Source: Mycobacteroides salmoniphilum (GTDB lineage: Bacteria; Actinomycetota; Actinomycetes; Mycobacteriales; Mycobacteriaceae). Taken from it: DNA of 64,000 bases. Of this stretch, positions 33,418-41,985 are shown in pieces. The stretch lies in the NCBI RefSeq assembly GCF_004924335.1, contig NZ_CP024633.1, forward strand, positions 2,232,001 through 2,296,000. Reading direction: 5' to 3'. The translations under genes were made by a program, and so were the position numbers. The notes beneath the pieces were generated by a model that was given only the letters and a program-made list of their open reading frames with translations, was not told where the DNA came from and searched no databases. Position 1 is the first letter of the stretch. Each line of letters starts with the position of its first letter.

Positions 33418-33680
33418 GCAGCCCGAAGGTCGCCGGGGGAGTCGTACACACGCTGCCTGCCGACCTGCGCTCGGCACTGATCGAGAACCCCACGGCCCTG
33501 GCCCTGTGGCAGGACATCACGCCATTGGGGCGCAACGAGTTCATCTGCTGGGTCGAGGACGCGAAGCAGGAGGCCACTCGGGTGCGCCGTATTCGGCGGA
33601 CACAAGAGGAACTCGAAGAGGGCAAGCGCCGGCCCTGCTGCTGGCCCGGGTGTAAGCACCGCGAGCGCACCGGCAGGTAG
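33414..33680 (+). CDS. YdeI/OmpD-associated family protein (short form)
   Basis: An 88-residue protein matching the C-terminal half of the YdeI/OmpD-associated (bacteriocin-protection-like) family: LPADLRSALIENPTALALWQ, then LGRNEFICWVEDAKQEATRV and RRIRRTQEELEEG. It ends in a short Cys/Arg tail (CCWPGCKHRE), an uncommon addition that may bind metal. The GTG start at 33414 overlaps the upstream stop. Molecular activity of the family is unknown. Confidence 0.75.
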   Translation: MSSPKVAGGVVHTLPADLRSALIENPTALALWQDITPLGRNEFICWVEDAKQEATRVRRIRRTQEELEEGKRRPCCWPGCKHRERTGR

Positions 33681-33691
33681 CCGCAGTAACC

Positions 33692-34339
33692 TCAGGCAGA
33701 GGGGATGTTATCAACGGCCAGTACGTGATTCGTCACCGTCAACAGGAGATCGGCGCTCAGATCGATCAGCTGCTCCTTGCCGATGGCGAGATCACCGGCA
33801 AGCCAACTCGTCACACTCTCCATGAGCGCGCCGAACAATTGGACGCCCGCAAGCGTGACCCTGTGTTCCCGATCCCGCGATAGGGCTTCGGAAGCCATTC
33901 GATCCGCCTGGGCACGCATCAGGGCAATAAACATGCCGCGTATCTGGGTGCGGTGTTGGTGTGAATTGTGCGCGGGGGATTCGACAAACACCACACGCGC
34001 CTTACGCGGATCTCCGGTGAGCAGATCAATACACGCACCTAACCCGGCCCGCACGATCTGCCGTCCATTGCTCCCTGAGGCGGCGATGGCAGCGGTCATG
34101 GCCGCCAACGTCTGAGCCGCCAGCTCATCGACCAGTGCCACGAAGATCGCGTGGCGGTTCTCGAAATGCTCATAGAAATACCGGTCGTTCAGTCCCGTGG
34201 CCTGGCACAAACCCGAGACCGAGAGGCTGTTGTACCCCTGTGAACCGACAATCTCGAGCGACGCATCGAGGAGGCGCGCACGACGCTCGGCCCGTCGCTG
34301 CTCTGCAGGTATCCCGCCGTAACCGCGTGTGGCCGTCAT
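33692..34339 (-). CDS. TetR-family regulator next to MpaB-like oxygenase
   Basis: A 215-residue repressor with helix-turn-helix LSVSGLCQATGLNDRYFYEH and a helical ligand domain. ATG 34339 (MTATRGYGGIPAEQRRAE) is preferred over codons further upstream, because this family usually begins a few residues before the 'RRAERRARLLDA' helix. It is divergent from the MpaB/Lcp-like gene. The first TTCTGGTGGA half-site (34347-34356) lies eight bases upstream of its ATG, and a full palindrome lies 20 bases further on. Autoregulation is therefore likely. Confidence 0.88.
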   Translation of the reverse strand: MTATRGYGGIPAEQRRAERRARLLDASLEIVGSQGYNSLSVSGLCQATGLNDRYFYEHFENRHAIFVALVDELAAQTLAAMTAAIAASGSNGRQIVRAGLGACIDLLTGDPRKARVVFVESPAHNSHQHRTQIRGMFIALMRAQADRMASEALSRDREHRVTLAGVQLFGALMESVTSWLAGDLAIGKEQLIDLSADLLLTVTNHVLAVDNIPSA

Positions 34340-34375
34340 TCTCCAATTCTGGTGGAGTCCTTGCACAAAAGCAAC

Positions 34376-34399
34376 TTCTGGTGGAGACTTCCACCAGAA
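34376..34399. promoter_or_regulatory. Perfect 24-base operator palindrome with nearby half-site
   Basis: TTCTGGTGGA (34376-34385), four bases, then TCCACCAGAA (34390-34399): both 10-base arms are perfect. A third copy of TTCTGGTGGA is at 34347-34356, 29 bases upstream in the same orientation. Together they cover the divergent promoter space between the TetR gene and the oxygenase gene. Confidence 0.75.
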
Positions 34400-34428
34400 T
34401 TGCCTCCCACTCCGGAAGGAACCCGCTC

Positions 34429-35667
34429 ATGGCACCTCACGCAGCCCCCGTCGCCCCCGCCCGCCACCCTCAAGACCGCCGTAAGGTGCCCGTGGTCGGC
34501 CTCCTGGCCAAGGCAATGTTGATCGACCCGCCAACCGACGCGGAGTGGTGCACCATCGGCGCTGCCCTGAACGCGGGGGACCAGCCGATGGACGACTTGG
34601 TTGACTGGATGTACGCACAGGGGATGGACTCCACCCGACCCCTTTTCAACCAGGCAATGGCCCAAGGGATCCGCAGTGTCGAGAACCCGCCCGAACCGTT
34701 ACTAGACTTCTTCACACACATCGAAGCAACACCGGATTGGGTTGACTGGAAGCGAATTCGGTCCGGGCAAAGATTCTTTCAGCGTGGCGGCCTCGACACG
34801 ATCTTCCTGGCGCGAGACGTCCCGTTCTTGGGCGGTTTCGCTGCGTCAGGCATCAACCGGACGCTTCTTCTCACCAAGACGGGACAGAGCGGGGAAAGTG
34901 GGAGCGCCCAGCGCTTCGCCGAAACTATGCAGTGGGCACTCAGCACGATTGCCGATGACGGCCTGTCGCCGCAGGGGAGCGGTTATCAAGCGACCCTGCA
35001 TGTTCGGATGATTCACGCGTTCGTGCGACGGCATGTCGGAGCATTACCCGAATGGCAGGCCGAGGATTGGGGGACACCGGTCAATCAAACCGACATGGCG
35101 GCAACCATTCTCGGTGCAATCTACGTACCGGCGGTGCTGTCGCTGTCGTTCGGTATCGTCGCGACACCTCGCGAGCTGGACGGTGTTGCACACCTGACCC
35201 GATATGTGGGGTGGCTCATGGGTGTCGAGGAACAATACCTTCCCGTGAGTTTTCGCGATGCGATGAAGCGGCTGTACCACTACCTGATGTCATTGCACCG
35301 CCCTGATGAGACCAGCCGAGCGATGGCGGTGCCGATGGCCAATGATCCGCTGCATTGGCGCTACTCGAATTTCGAAGCCATCCGCCGTCGAATCGCATGG
35401 GCACAACATATTTCGATCACCACGATGTACATCGGGCGGGCGCAAATGCGCAGACTTGGGCTGCCCACCTATATGCCTCCGTGGTATCCGATGCTGCGAA
35501 TCCCGGTGAACCTGCTACGCACCGGCGCGAACTTCATACTGCCCGGCGGCCGCCTCAGGCAAGCGCACAACGGCTCACGTCGGCAGTATGAGTTCATGCA
35601 GGCCCTTAGCGCCGAGGGACATGCGAAGATCGGACATTCCGCCAGCTGGGTGGGGCATGCCGCCTAG
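34429..35667 (+). CDS. MpaB/Lcp-like heme oxygenase (DUF2236)
   Basis: A 412-residue protein of the DUF2236 family, which includes latex-clearing protein Lcp (rubber oxygenase) and MpaB. Typical segments are GLDTIFLARDVPFLGGFAAS, HVRMIHAFVRRHVGALPEW (the I-H-x-x-V-R region holding the heme ligand His in Lcp) and YVGWLMGVEEQYLPVSF. Lcp binds heme b and cleaves polyisoprene; DUF2236 homologs in mycobacteria have unknown substrates, possibly other isoprenoids. ATG 34429 follows GGAAGGA by eight bases. The flavin reductase-like gene follows after 10 bases. Confidence 0.8.
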   Translation: MAPHAAPVAPARHPQDRRKVPVVGLLAKAMLIDPPTDAEWCTIGAALNAGDQPMDDLVDWMYAQGMDSTRPLFNQAMAQGIRSVENPPEPLLDFFTHIEATPDWVDWKRIRSGQRFFQRGGLDTIFLARDVPFLGGFAASGINRTLLLTKTGQSGESGSAQRFAETMQWALSTIADDGLSPQGSGYQATLHVRMIHAFVRRHVGALPEWQAEDWGTPVNQTDMAATILGAIYVPAVLSLSFGIVATPRELDGVAHLTRYVGWLMGVEEQYLPVSFRDAMKRLYHYLMSLHRPDETSRAMAVPMANDPLHWRYSNFEAIRRRIAWAQHISITTMYIGRAQMRRLGLPTYMPPWYPMLRIPVNLLRTGANFILPGGRLRQAHNGSRRQYEFMQALSAEGHAKIGHSASWVGHAA

Positions 35668-35677
35668 CGTGTGAGGA

Positions 35678-36196
35678 ATGGTCAGCGCGGCAGCTTCAGG
35701 GGAGTCGGATGTGCCTGCAGATTTCGCCAGCCTCATGAGCCAACTGGACCACCCTATGTATGTGGTGACGGTGCAGGGAGCCGACGGCCCCTCGGGATGT
35801 CTCGTCGGTTTCGCCAGTCAGGTCAGCATCGACCCACCACTATTTCTCGTAGGGCTGTCCGAACAGAACCACACCTGGCGGGTTTCGCACGAGGCAAGCC
35901 ATCTGGCAGTGCATGTGATCCCCCGGGCGCAAGGTGAGCTGGTCCACCTTTTTGGGGAGATGACGGGCGACTGCGTCGACAAGTTCGCGGCATGTTCCTG
36001 GCTCAAGGGCCCGCACGGTGCCCCGATACTGCAGGATGCGTCGGCCTGGTTTGTCGGTGAGATCGCCACACGCGTCAAGCTTGGCGACCACGTGGGGCAC
36101 GTACTGGCGCCGGTAGCCGTGTGTCAGGCATCGGAAATTTCTGGATACGTGACATCCCGCAATGCCACACATCTCCATCCGGGCCACGAAGCGTGA
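35678..36196 (+). CDS. Flavin reductase-like (FMN-binding split barrel) protein
   Basis: A 172-residue protein of the flavin reductase (HpaC/DIM6-NTAB) family: DHPMYVVTVQGADGPSGCLV then GFASQVSIDPPLFLVGLSEQ and NHTWRVSHEASHLAVHVIP. Family members reduce FMN or FAD with NAD(P)H for partner oxygenases, or carry bound flavin. It is 10 bases downstream of the MpaB-like gene and probably in the same operon. MpaB/Lcp enzymes do not need flavin, so the pairing is unexplained. Confidence 0.85.
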   Translation: MVSAAASGESDVPADFASLMSQLDHPMYVVTVQGADGPSGCLVGFASQVSIDPPLFLVGLSEQNHTWRVSHEASHLAVHVIPRAQGELVHLFGEMTGDCVDKFAACSWLKGPHGAPILQDASAWFVGEIATRVKLGDHVGHVLAPVAVCQASEISGYVTSRNATHLHPGHEA

Positions 36197-36611
36197 GAAC
36201 CGGGCCGGACGACATTCATTGGCGGGCGCCGAACAAGAGCCTCCAGCCATCGGTGCCGAATCGCATTGCAGCGCATAAACACCCGGGCAAACGCGAATCG
36301 CAGGGCCGAGGGTGTAGTCAAACGATATCGGCGATCCCCTTCGGGATCCGGCGGACGGCCATTCGATGGTGGACTACCCGCGGGCCGCAGAACCAAACCT
36401 GCATTTTCTAGCGGACACCGGGTGGTGCCCATCGCAATATCCGCTTAGTGTGGGGGAAGCAGCGCCTATGGTTGACATAGGAGGACAGGGTCCCGCCGGC
36501 ACAGGAACGGCAAGCGATCCGCCATCGGAATGCGGGCGCAGCTCGCCGACGCGGACGCAGTTGGCCCAGTCGAACGAGCTGTTTCGTCGACAGCGTTGAG
36601 AGGGTTCATAA
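36197..36611. other. Gene-poor leader of the SigF-type gene
   Basis: 415 bases with no convincing gene. A 43-codon open frame (ATG 36469, MVDIGGQGPAGTG..., stop 36597-36599) ends 12 bases before the sigma factor start and could be a leader peptide, but it has no clear ribosome site. A SigF-type promoter (GTTT with GGGTA) could be placed only so close to the sigma gene start that it was not accepted. Confidence 0.4.
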
Positions 36612-37430
36612 ATGGAATGCCCTGTGGATGCTCCGGAGACCGGGCGCACGGAGGCTAGATCCAAACCAAGTGGAACATCCGACGACTACTCGGACGTTCC
36701 CGACATGTTTCTGGCGCTCCGCGACCTGCCGCCCGATAGCCCCGCGTACCACCGTCTCCGTGAGCAGATCGTGACCAGGTGTCTCCATTTGGCCGACAAT
36801 GTCGCACGCCATTTCGATCGCCGTGGTGAGGATCTCGAAGACCTGACCCAAGTGGCGCGTGTTGGACTACTCAATGCGGTTAACCGCTTTGATCCCGAAA
36901 AAGGTTCGAGCTTCCTTGGTTTCGCCGTTCCTACCATGATGGGGGAGGTGCGTCGGCATTTCCGCGACCATAGTTGGTCAATGCACGTGCCCCGTTCCAT
37001 CCGGGACAGGCATGCCCAGATCGCTAGGGCCACTGCGGAATTAACGCAGAACCTGCAACGGTCACCCACCGCCAGTGAATTGGCAACCGAATTGGGTATC
37101 AGCCGTGAAGAAGTCGTGGAGAGCCTGGTTGCGGCGGATGCATATCAGCCCCAGTCAATCGACGCACCTGTGGCGTACGGAGATGACGAATCCAAGCATT
37201 TGGCCGACTTGCTGGGTGACAACGACCCAGCGCTTGAACACGTCACGAATCGCGAGGCAGTACGTCCGCTGTTGGCTGGCTTGCCGCCTCGCGAGCGCAT
37301 CGTCCTGGAACTTAGGTTCTTCAAAGGGATGACGCAGAGTCAAATAGCTGAGCAGATCGGCGTGTCCCAGATGCATGTGTCACGGATTCTCAGCGACACA
37401 CTGCGATACCTCCGGGAACAACTGCAGTAG
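36612..37430 (+). CDS. sigF: SigF/SigB-type stress sigma factor
   Basis: A 272-residue sigma factor of the SigB/SigF family with regions 2, 3 and 4 in order. Region 2 is ADNVARHFDRRGEDLEDLTQ then VARVGLLNAVNRFDPEKGSS. Region 3 is SMHVPRSIRDRHAQIARATA. Region 4.2 is MTQSQIAEQIGVSQMHVSRI. These sigmas direct RNA polymerase to general-stress promoters and are held by RsbW-type anti-sigma factors. GAGAGG lies eight bases before the ATG. Genomes of this group hold several SigF paralogs, so the symbol marks the family. The usual upstream rsbW gene is absent, but a UsfX-like gene lies 0.8 kb downstream on the other strand. Confidence 0.88.
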   Translation: MECPVDAPETGRTEARSKPSGTSDDYSDVPDMFLALRDLPPDSPAYHRLREQIVTRCLHLADNVARHFDRRGEDLEDLTQVARVGLLNAVNRFDPEKGSSFLGFAVPTMMGEVRRHFRDHSWSMHVPRSIRDRHAQIARATAELTQNLQRSPTASELATELGISREEVVESLVAADAYQPQSIDAPVAYGDDESKHLADLLGDNDPALEHVTNREAVRPLLAGLPPRERIVLELRFFKGMTQSQIAEQIGVSQMHVSRILSDTLRYLREQLQ

Positions 37431-37756
37431 TCGCCACTCCGACCGATACGTGGCTTCGCGCATGACTACCCGCAGCATGCCCCGCTGGGGGAGCCCAACC
37501 GGATCAGCGTCACGATCATCAAAATTAGCTTGATAGCTCGAGTACCTGACAATGCGGTTCGCCGATGTTTGCGCTGAACGACCCCGCTCGCTAGAAACAT
37601 TGTGCACGAATGCGAGTCGGCGTAACGTCGTCATCAGGTTGAGTCCACAGCCGCGCAGGATCTGTAGATGCCAGTGCAGTGTTGGGCCCCTTGTATCGGG
37701 CGAGCAGCCTGGTGTCTCCAATCCGAAAGAATGCACGCTTCGATCGATGGAGTCAT
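37431..37756. other. Intergenic region between sigma factor and STAS genes
   Basis: 326 bases without a supported gene. A weak GC hairpin (CCCC-GCT-GGGG) about 50 bases past the sigma stop could terminate transcription. AT-rich DNA near 37515-37545 may hold a promoter for the STAS gene, but no confident hexamers or SigF-type sequence were found. Confidence 0.4.
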
Positions 37757-38179
37757 ATGTCTGTCATTGACCAGAATGCATCACGTTTCTCGGCTCGAAC
37801 CAAAACCGGTGTCATTTCTCTATTTTCATCAACGGACGACACGGCGCGGTTCACGGCTCATTGGCACCGTCCATCTGCAGTCCTGGTGAGTGTCACCGGG
37901 GAGATCGATGCAGTCAACGCCAGCCACCTCACGGAGTATGCAACACGTTACCTAGATGGGCACCGGACTTTGGTGCTCAATCTAGAAGGACTGCGCTTCT
38001 TCGGAACCGACGGCCTGGTGGCCCTGGACGAAATACGTCGCCATTGTGCGATGCAAGGGATCGAATGGTCCGTGATTCCGGGTCGCGCCGTGACGAGGCT
38101 CCTCGACATCAGTGGGGACAGCAGCACTTTCCCGCTGAGCGATTCAATACCCGAGGTATGGAGAAAGTTGGCACTGTAG
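37757..38179 (+). CDS. STAS-domain anti-sigma factor antagonist
   Basis: A 140-residue protein. After about 40 divergent residues it has a STAS domain: SAVLVSVTGEIDAVNASHLT, then RTLVLNLEGLRFFGTDGLVA and VIPGRAVTRLLDISG. In SpoIIAA/RsbV the phospho-accepting Ser follows the 'LRFFGTDG' strand; here the position carries Gly-Thr-Asp-Gly, so Thr may be the phosphorylated residue. It would bind the RsbW-type protein and free the sigma factor. ATG 37757 follows GGAG. It is convergent with the rsbW-like gene, 26 bases apart. Confidence 0.82.
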   Translation: MSVIDQNASRFSARTKTGVISLFSSTDDTARFTAHWHRPSAVLVSVTGEIDAVNASHLTEYATRYLDGHRTLVLNLEGLRFFGTDGLVALDEIRRHCAMQGIEWSVIPGRAVTRLLDISGDSSTFPLSDSIPEVWRKLAL

Positions 38180-38205
38180 CCGTAAGCGGTATTTGAGGGG
38201 CGGCA

Positions 38206-38661
38206 CTATCCATGCGCCACACGCACCGCAGCAGTGGCGTCTCGTGCCGTAGTCATGGTGACACCGACGATCCGGCCGGCACTGCCTGCCGGTTCCTCCT
38301 CTTCGAAAGTTTCGATGTGGTCTACCAATGAGGTGAGGACGTGCCAGCTGAAGCTTTCGAGCGGAAAAACCTCCCCAGACAAACAGTGCGTGAACGCCAC
38401 GATGCCGAAATGATCCGGATGAAAATCCAATCGGACGGTGAGCGTGGCCTCGGGCACAGATGCTCTGATGAGTCGAGTGCACGCTTCATCTGTGGCCAGT
38501 TTCAGATCGGCCACAGTATCCATATCCACGTCGTCAAATGTCGCGGCCGCCGCTACGACCGTACGTACCATCGCCAGATTGTCTAGCCGAGCGGCGGTTT
38601 GGAACGTGAGAGACCGGTCGTCCGCCTGACTACCGGATTGTGCGGTGTGAGTCTCGGTCAT
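38206..38661 (-). CDS. rsbW: UsfX/RsbW-like anti-sigma F factor (GHKL ATPase)
   Basis: A 151-residue protein that closely follows mycobacterial UsfX, the anti-SigF factor. It has FDDVDMDTVADLKLATDEAC then TRLI (the N-box region) and SFSWHVLTSLVDHIETFE near the C-terminus. RsbW/UsfX proteins bind SigF and, when an antagonist is unphosphorylated, release it. ATG 38661 is preceded by GGGAGAG. A SigF-like promoter is visible about 30 bases upstream. In M. tuberculosis usfX lies directly before sigF; here it faces the STAS antagonist instead, with the sigma gene beyond. Confidence 0.85.
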   Translation of the reverse strand: MTETHTAQSGSQADDRSLTFQTAARLDNLAMVRTVVAAAATFDDVDMDTVADLKLATDEACTRLIRASVPEATLTVRLDFHPDHFGIVAFTHCLSGEVFPLESFSWHVLTSLVDHIETFEEEEPAGSAGRIVGVTMTTARDATAAVRVAHG

Positions 38662-38688
38662 GTCTCTCCCAAGATTTCTGCGTTCGAG

Positions 38689-38714
38689 ATTACCTGGATC
38701 ATCGGTGCACAACC
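38689..38714 (-). promoter_or_regulatory. SigF-like promoter of the anti-sigma gene
   Basis: On the minus strand GGTTG (38714-38710), 14 bases, then AGGTAAT (38695-38689) resembles the mycobacterial SigF consensus GGTTT-N15-GGGTAT. The predicted start would be about 20 bases before the rsbW-like ATG. Feedback of the sigma factor on its own inhibitor is implied. Confidence 0.35.
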
Positions 38715-39599
38715 AATACGTGCCTGCAGCCGATCAGCATCCACGCCGAGCTATGCGTGCCGCCATTGGAATTGGGTAGCGCGAGTATACGTCTGCCGCT
38801 GTCGTCGTATGACGGGCCAAAGGAATCCATGGCCGATCGCTGTTCACAAGAAGGTTCGCACAGGCCGACATGCATGTCGGAGAGCACCGCGGCGCGGGGC
38901 ACGAGTAGGGCCTGTTCGTTCATGATGGGTGTGGCCTACCCGGTGAACCGTCGACTCAATCATCGATTACGCAAGTCGACGCGTAACGAATGAGCACTTC
39001 CGCACGGAAACGCCGACTCTGGGTTCCACTCGTCCCTCTCTCCGCTATCTGTGTTAGCTCAATCGTGGGTAGGTTCCGAATGTTTCTGGTGACATTGTCT
39101 TTCCATCTGGCGAATCCGCCTACGTTCGGTGTGGAGCCAGGGCCTCTCCTATTGGTAAGAGGGGCAAAGGTACTCACCTAACAGCTGCGCGAGATGCGCG
39201 GCGTTTGGGAGCCGGTATCCCAGCAGTACCCGCGATCCCGTTGATCAAACCGGTGGGCGCAGTCAGGTCGTCATCATCCTTCCGGCCAGCATGAGATTCG
39301 CCACCATGAGCAACAGCAGGAACCAACCGGCGCCTTGCCAGATCCACAGCTCTCACGGCGCCTCCAGACCCGGTAGGTCTGGACAGAGGCAACGATGCCG
39401 CCTATCTCGGAATCTTCGCGCCGGGTCGCTGTACATCGGGGCGTTCATATGCGTGGCAACTAGCTATCGCAGGCTCCCGTAAAACAGGTCTGGCGCGCGG
39501 AGTAGGCGCACTCCGGCAGCGGCTTCTCGCGTGCGCACACAGTCACAGCTTTCAGATCCCGCATCGGCAGGCTTCCCGGACGGACGGGGTGTCAAACCC
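38715..39599. other. Gene-poor stretch between rsbW-like and PAS-ANTAR genes
   Basis: About 0.9 kb in which neither strand has an open frame with a ribosome site, family motif or codon pattern like the neighbours. Short frames exist (for example 38990-39181 plus and 38956-39177 minus) but look random. A small broken reading frame at 39263-39448 is listed separately. The stretch may be decayed DNA or may hold non-coding RNA. Confidence 0.5.
39263..39448 (-). pseudogene. Possible broken small membrane-protein gene
   Basis: In one minus-strand frame, ATG 39448 begins MNAPMYSDPARRF and reaches TGA at 39355-39353. The same frame continues as ELWIWQGAGWFLLLLMVANL then MLAGRMMTT and a stop at 39263. 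The second part is a convincing membrane helix after an aromatic belt. An in-frame stop, or a frameshift near it, would explain a small decayed membrane protein. The evidence is only the hydrophobic pattern. Confidence 0.25.
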
Positions 39600-40280
39600 T
39601 TATCGAGGAACTCGCTGATGAGTGGTCAGAAGCAGGCGGTCGTACTCCGATCGTGAGGGCAAGCTCGTCCCGAAATCCAAACTTTGGAAGTCTGCGACGA
39701 TCTGTTGGGCAAGCGCGCGCAGTTTCACGTTGCTCTCTTGTGACCGCCATTTCAGCAACTCAAATGCTGTGTCGGCATTGAGCCTGTAGATCAGCATCAG
39801 CATGCCCTTCGCCTGCTCGATGATCCCGCGGCTCTCCGCAATCTCGACGACGGCGGCGGTCAGCGAATCCTCACGGTCCTGATGGGCCGACGGGGTGACA
39901 TCGACATAGAACCCGTGGGTGCCGACCACGGTGCCGTCATCGTCACAGAGCCGGTCGCCAATCACCACGACGTGGTGAACTTGCTGCTGCAAATCGATGA
40001 TGCGATGACGAGTGCTGAAGGGCTGCGCCGTACGGCGGATCTCGTCGAGCGTTGCGGCGACCTGACGAAAGTCGTCGGGGTGTTTATGGGAAAGTACGAT
40101 TTCCGTGGTCGGCGTGATTTCTCCCGACCCATAACCATGCATCTGTGCAACCTCGGCGGACCACTCCCAGCGCTCATCGGCAAAATAAAAACGAAACCAG
40201 CCGACGTGTTGGGGTGCCCCGCCCGCCAACGCCTGCTCCAAGTTGGCGTCGGCCGCCGTCTCCATAAGTTCATCAGACAT
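39600..40280 (-). CDS. PAS-ANTAR RNA-binding antitermination regulator
   Basis: A 226-residue protein: PAS domain at about 25-140 (WFRFYFADERWEWSAEVAQM, GTHGFYVDVTPSAHQ) and ANTAR domain at about 160-215 (ESRGIIEQAKGMLMLIYRLN, ADTAFELLKWRSQESNVKLR). ANTAR proteins bind paired hexaloop RNA hairpins and control antitermination or translation; PAS senses a ligand or redox state. It has no kinase partner adjacent, so the PAS domain itself is probably the sensor. It lies near SigF-pathway genes, where such proteins are common in mycobacteria. Confidence 0.88.
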   Translation of the reverse strand: MSDELMETAADANLEQALAGGAPQHVGWFRFYFADERWEWSAEVAQMHGYGSGEITPTTEIVLSHKHPDDFRQVAATLDEIRRTAQPFSTRHRIIDLQQQVHHVVVIGDRLCDDDGTVVGTHGFYVDVTPSAHQDREDSLTAAVVEIAESRGIIEQAKGMLMLIYRLNADTAFELLKWRSQESNVKLRALAQQIVADFQSLDFGTSLPSRSEYDRLLLTTHQRVPR

Positions 40281-40540
40281 GCTCTGACCACAACCTCACC
40301 ATCCGACACCCCTCGGAGGCATCGGCCATGCGGGCCGTACCTGTGGTGTTTAGCCAATTGCCCACAGGATATTCGCCTCATCATGCGCCGCACAAGACAG
40401 GCTCATACGACGCGTGGATCTGGAAGCGGTGGTTAGCGGGCAGCTCCGATGACCGCGGTCAGCAGCAGAGCACCTAAACTCAGCTAACTTCCCGGTTAAG
40501 CCATAACTCGGAATGTGGCCACGCGATAGGAGTTCGCCCT

Positions 40541-41911
40541 GTGAACAGCACGCCGGAGACGCTCACGCGCGGGCTCTCTGCTCGCCATATCCGGTTCATC
40601 GCATTGGGTTCGGCCATCGGGACGGGGCTGTTCTACGGATCGGCCGAGGCGATCAGGCAAGCGGGACCTTCGGTTCTGCTGGCTTATCTACTGGGCGGGG
40701 CCGTGATCTACATCGTGTTGCGGTCGCTGGGGGAGATGGCCGTGCGCAGCCCGGTCGCGGGATCGTTCGGCGAGTACGCAACTCAATACCTGGGCCCGCT
40801 GGCCGGCTTTCTTACCGGCTGGACGTACGCCCTGGAGATGATCGTCGTCTGCTTGGCCGATGTCACCGCGTTCGGTGTGTACATGGGCTTTTGGTTCCCG
40901 GAGGTGCCGCGCTGGATTTGGGTTCTGTCGATCATCTTCTTCATCGGTGCGGTAAATCTTCTCAGCGTCAAGGTGTTCGGGGAGGTCGAATTCTGGCTGA
41001 GCCTGGTGAAGGTCCTCGCCATCGTGGCGATGATCGGCGGCGGCATCGCGATCCTGTTGTGGGGTACATCTGCCGATCACGGCGAACAGCACGGCATTGC
41101 GAATTTATGGAATGACGGGGGGTTCTTTCCCCACGGGCTCGCAGGTTTCGTGGGCAGCTTCATGATCGTGATGTTCGCGTTCGGTGGCACCGAGATCATC
41201 GGTATCACCGCGGGTGAGGCTAAGGACCCCGCGCGCACGATTCCCCGGGCCATCAACACGGTCCCAGCCCGCATCATGCTCTTCTACGTCCTGACACTCG
41301 CCGTCATCATGTGCCTGAATCCCTGGCGATCAATCGATGCGCATAGCAGCCCCTTCGTGCAGATATTTGAACGTCTGGGACTCACATCGGCTGCGACCGT
41401 GCTGAACATCGTCGTGGTGACGGCAGCACTGTCCGCCATCAACAGCGATATCTTCGCCGCCGGGCGAATGATCTACGGGATGGCTCAGCGGGGACAGGCT
41501 CCGGCGATTATGCGACGGGTATCGCGTAACGGTGTCCCGTGGATGACAGTGGTCGTCATGACGGCGGCCTTGTTCGTCGGCGTCGTGTTGAACTATGCGA
41601 TAGAAGAGCGCGTTTTCGTCATGATCGCGTCCGTCGCCACCTTCGCGACGATCTTTGTCTGGCTGATGATCCTATTGTCCCACTTCAAATTCCGGGCACA
41701 GTCGAGTATCGGCGATGCATCGGCCCCGGCGTTTCCCGCGCCGGGGTGGCCGTATCTGCAGATGTTCGCGACGGGATTTTTGGTTTTCGTTATGGTCCTG
41801 CTGGCCTTTGGTGCCGATACCCGCGTTGCGCTCGTCGTCGGGGCGGTATGGCTGCTGCTACTCGCCGCCGGGTACCGAATGTCGCGTACGCCGTCACGTA
41901 CAAGGACGTGA
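40541..41911 (+). CDS. Amino-acid permease (APC superfamily)
   Basis: A 456-residue, twelve-segment permease of the AAT type (GabP/AnsP/ProY-like). The N-terminus [20 protein letters not shown] is the classic APC signature, followed by [20 protein letters not shown] then [40 protein letters not shown] is the segment 6 region. Substrate is not certain. It is convergent with the agmatine operon further on, so import of an amino acid or polyamine precursor is possible. The start is GTG at 40541 with AGGAG upstream. Confidence 0.9.
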   Translation: MNSTPETLTRGLSARHIRFIALGSAIGTGLFYGSAEAIRQAGPSVLLAYLLGGAVIYIVLRSLGEMAVRSPVAGSFGEYATQYLGPLAGFLTGWTYALEMIVVCLADVTAFGVYMGFWFPEVPRWIWVLSIIFFIGAVNLLSVKVFGEVEFWLSLVKVLAIVAMIGGGIAILLWGTSADHGEQHGIANLWNDGGFFPHGLAGFVGSFMIVMFAFGGTEIIGITAGEAKDPARTIPRAINTVPARIMLFYVLTLAVIMCLNPWRSIDAHSSPFVQIFERLGLTSAATVLNIVVVTAALSAINSDIFAAGRMIYGMAQRGQAPAIMRRVSRNGVPWMTVVVMTAALFVGVVLNYAIEERVFVMIASVATFATIFVWLMILLSHFKFRAQSSIGDASAPAFPAPGWPYLQMFATGFLVFVMVLLAFGADTRVALVVGAVWLLLLAAGYRMSRTPSRTRT

Positions 41912-41985
41912 GAGCGCTAACTCACATCCGCGAGCGGAACCAGCACCTACAGTGAGGTAGCGCAGTTCATGGAAGGGATTCAGTC

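Noticed and set aside
36579..36607. GTTT-N17-GGGTT as SigF promoter of the sigma factor gene
   Set aside because: The predicted transcription start would fall inside or after the start codon at 36612.
38640..38993. Plus-strand 117-codon frame
   Set aside because: It covers the rsbW-like promoter, lacks a ribosome site and has no domain pattern.
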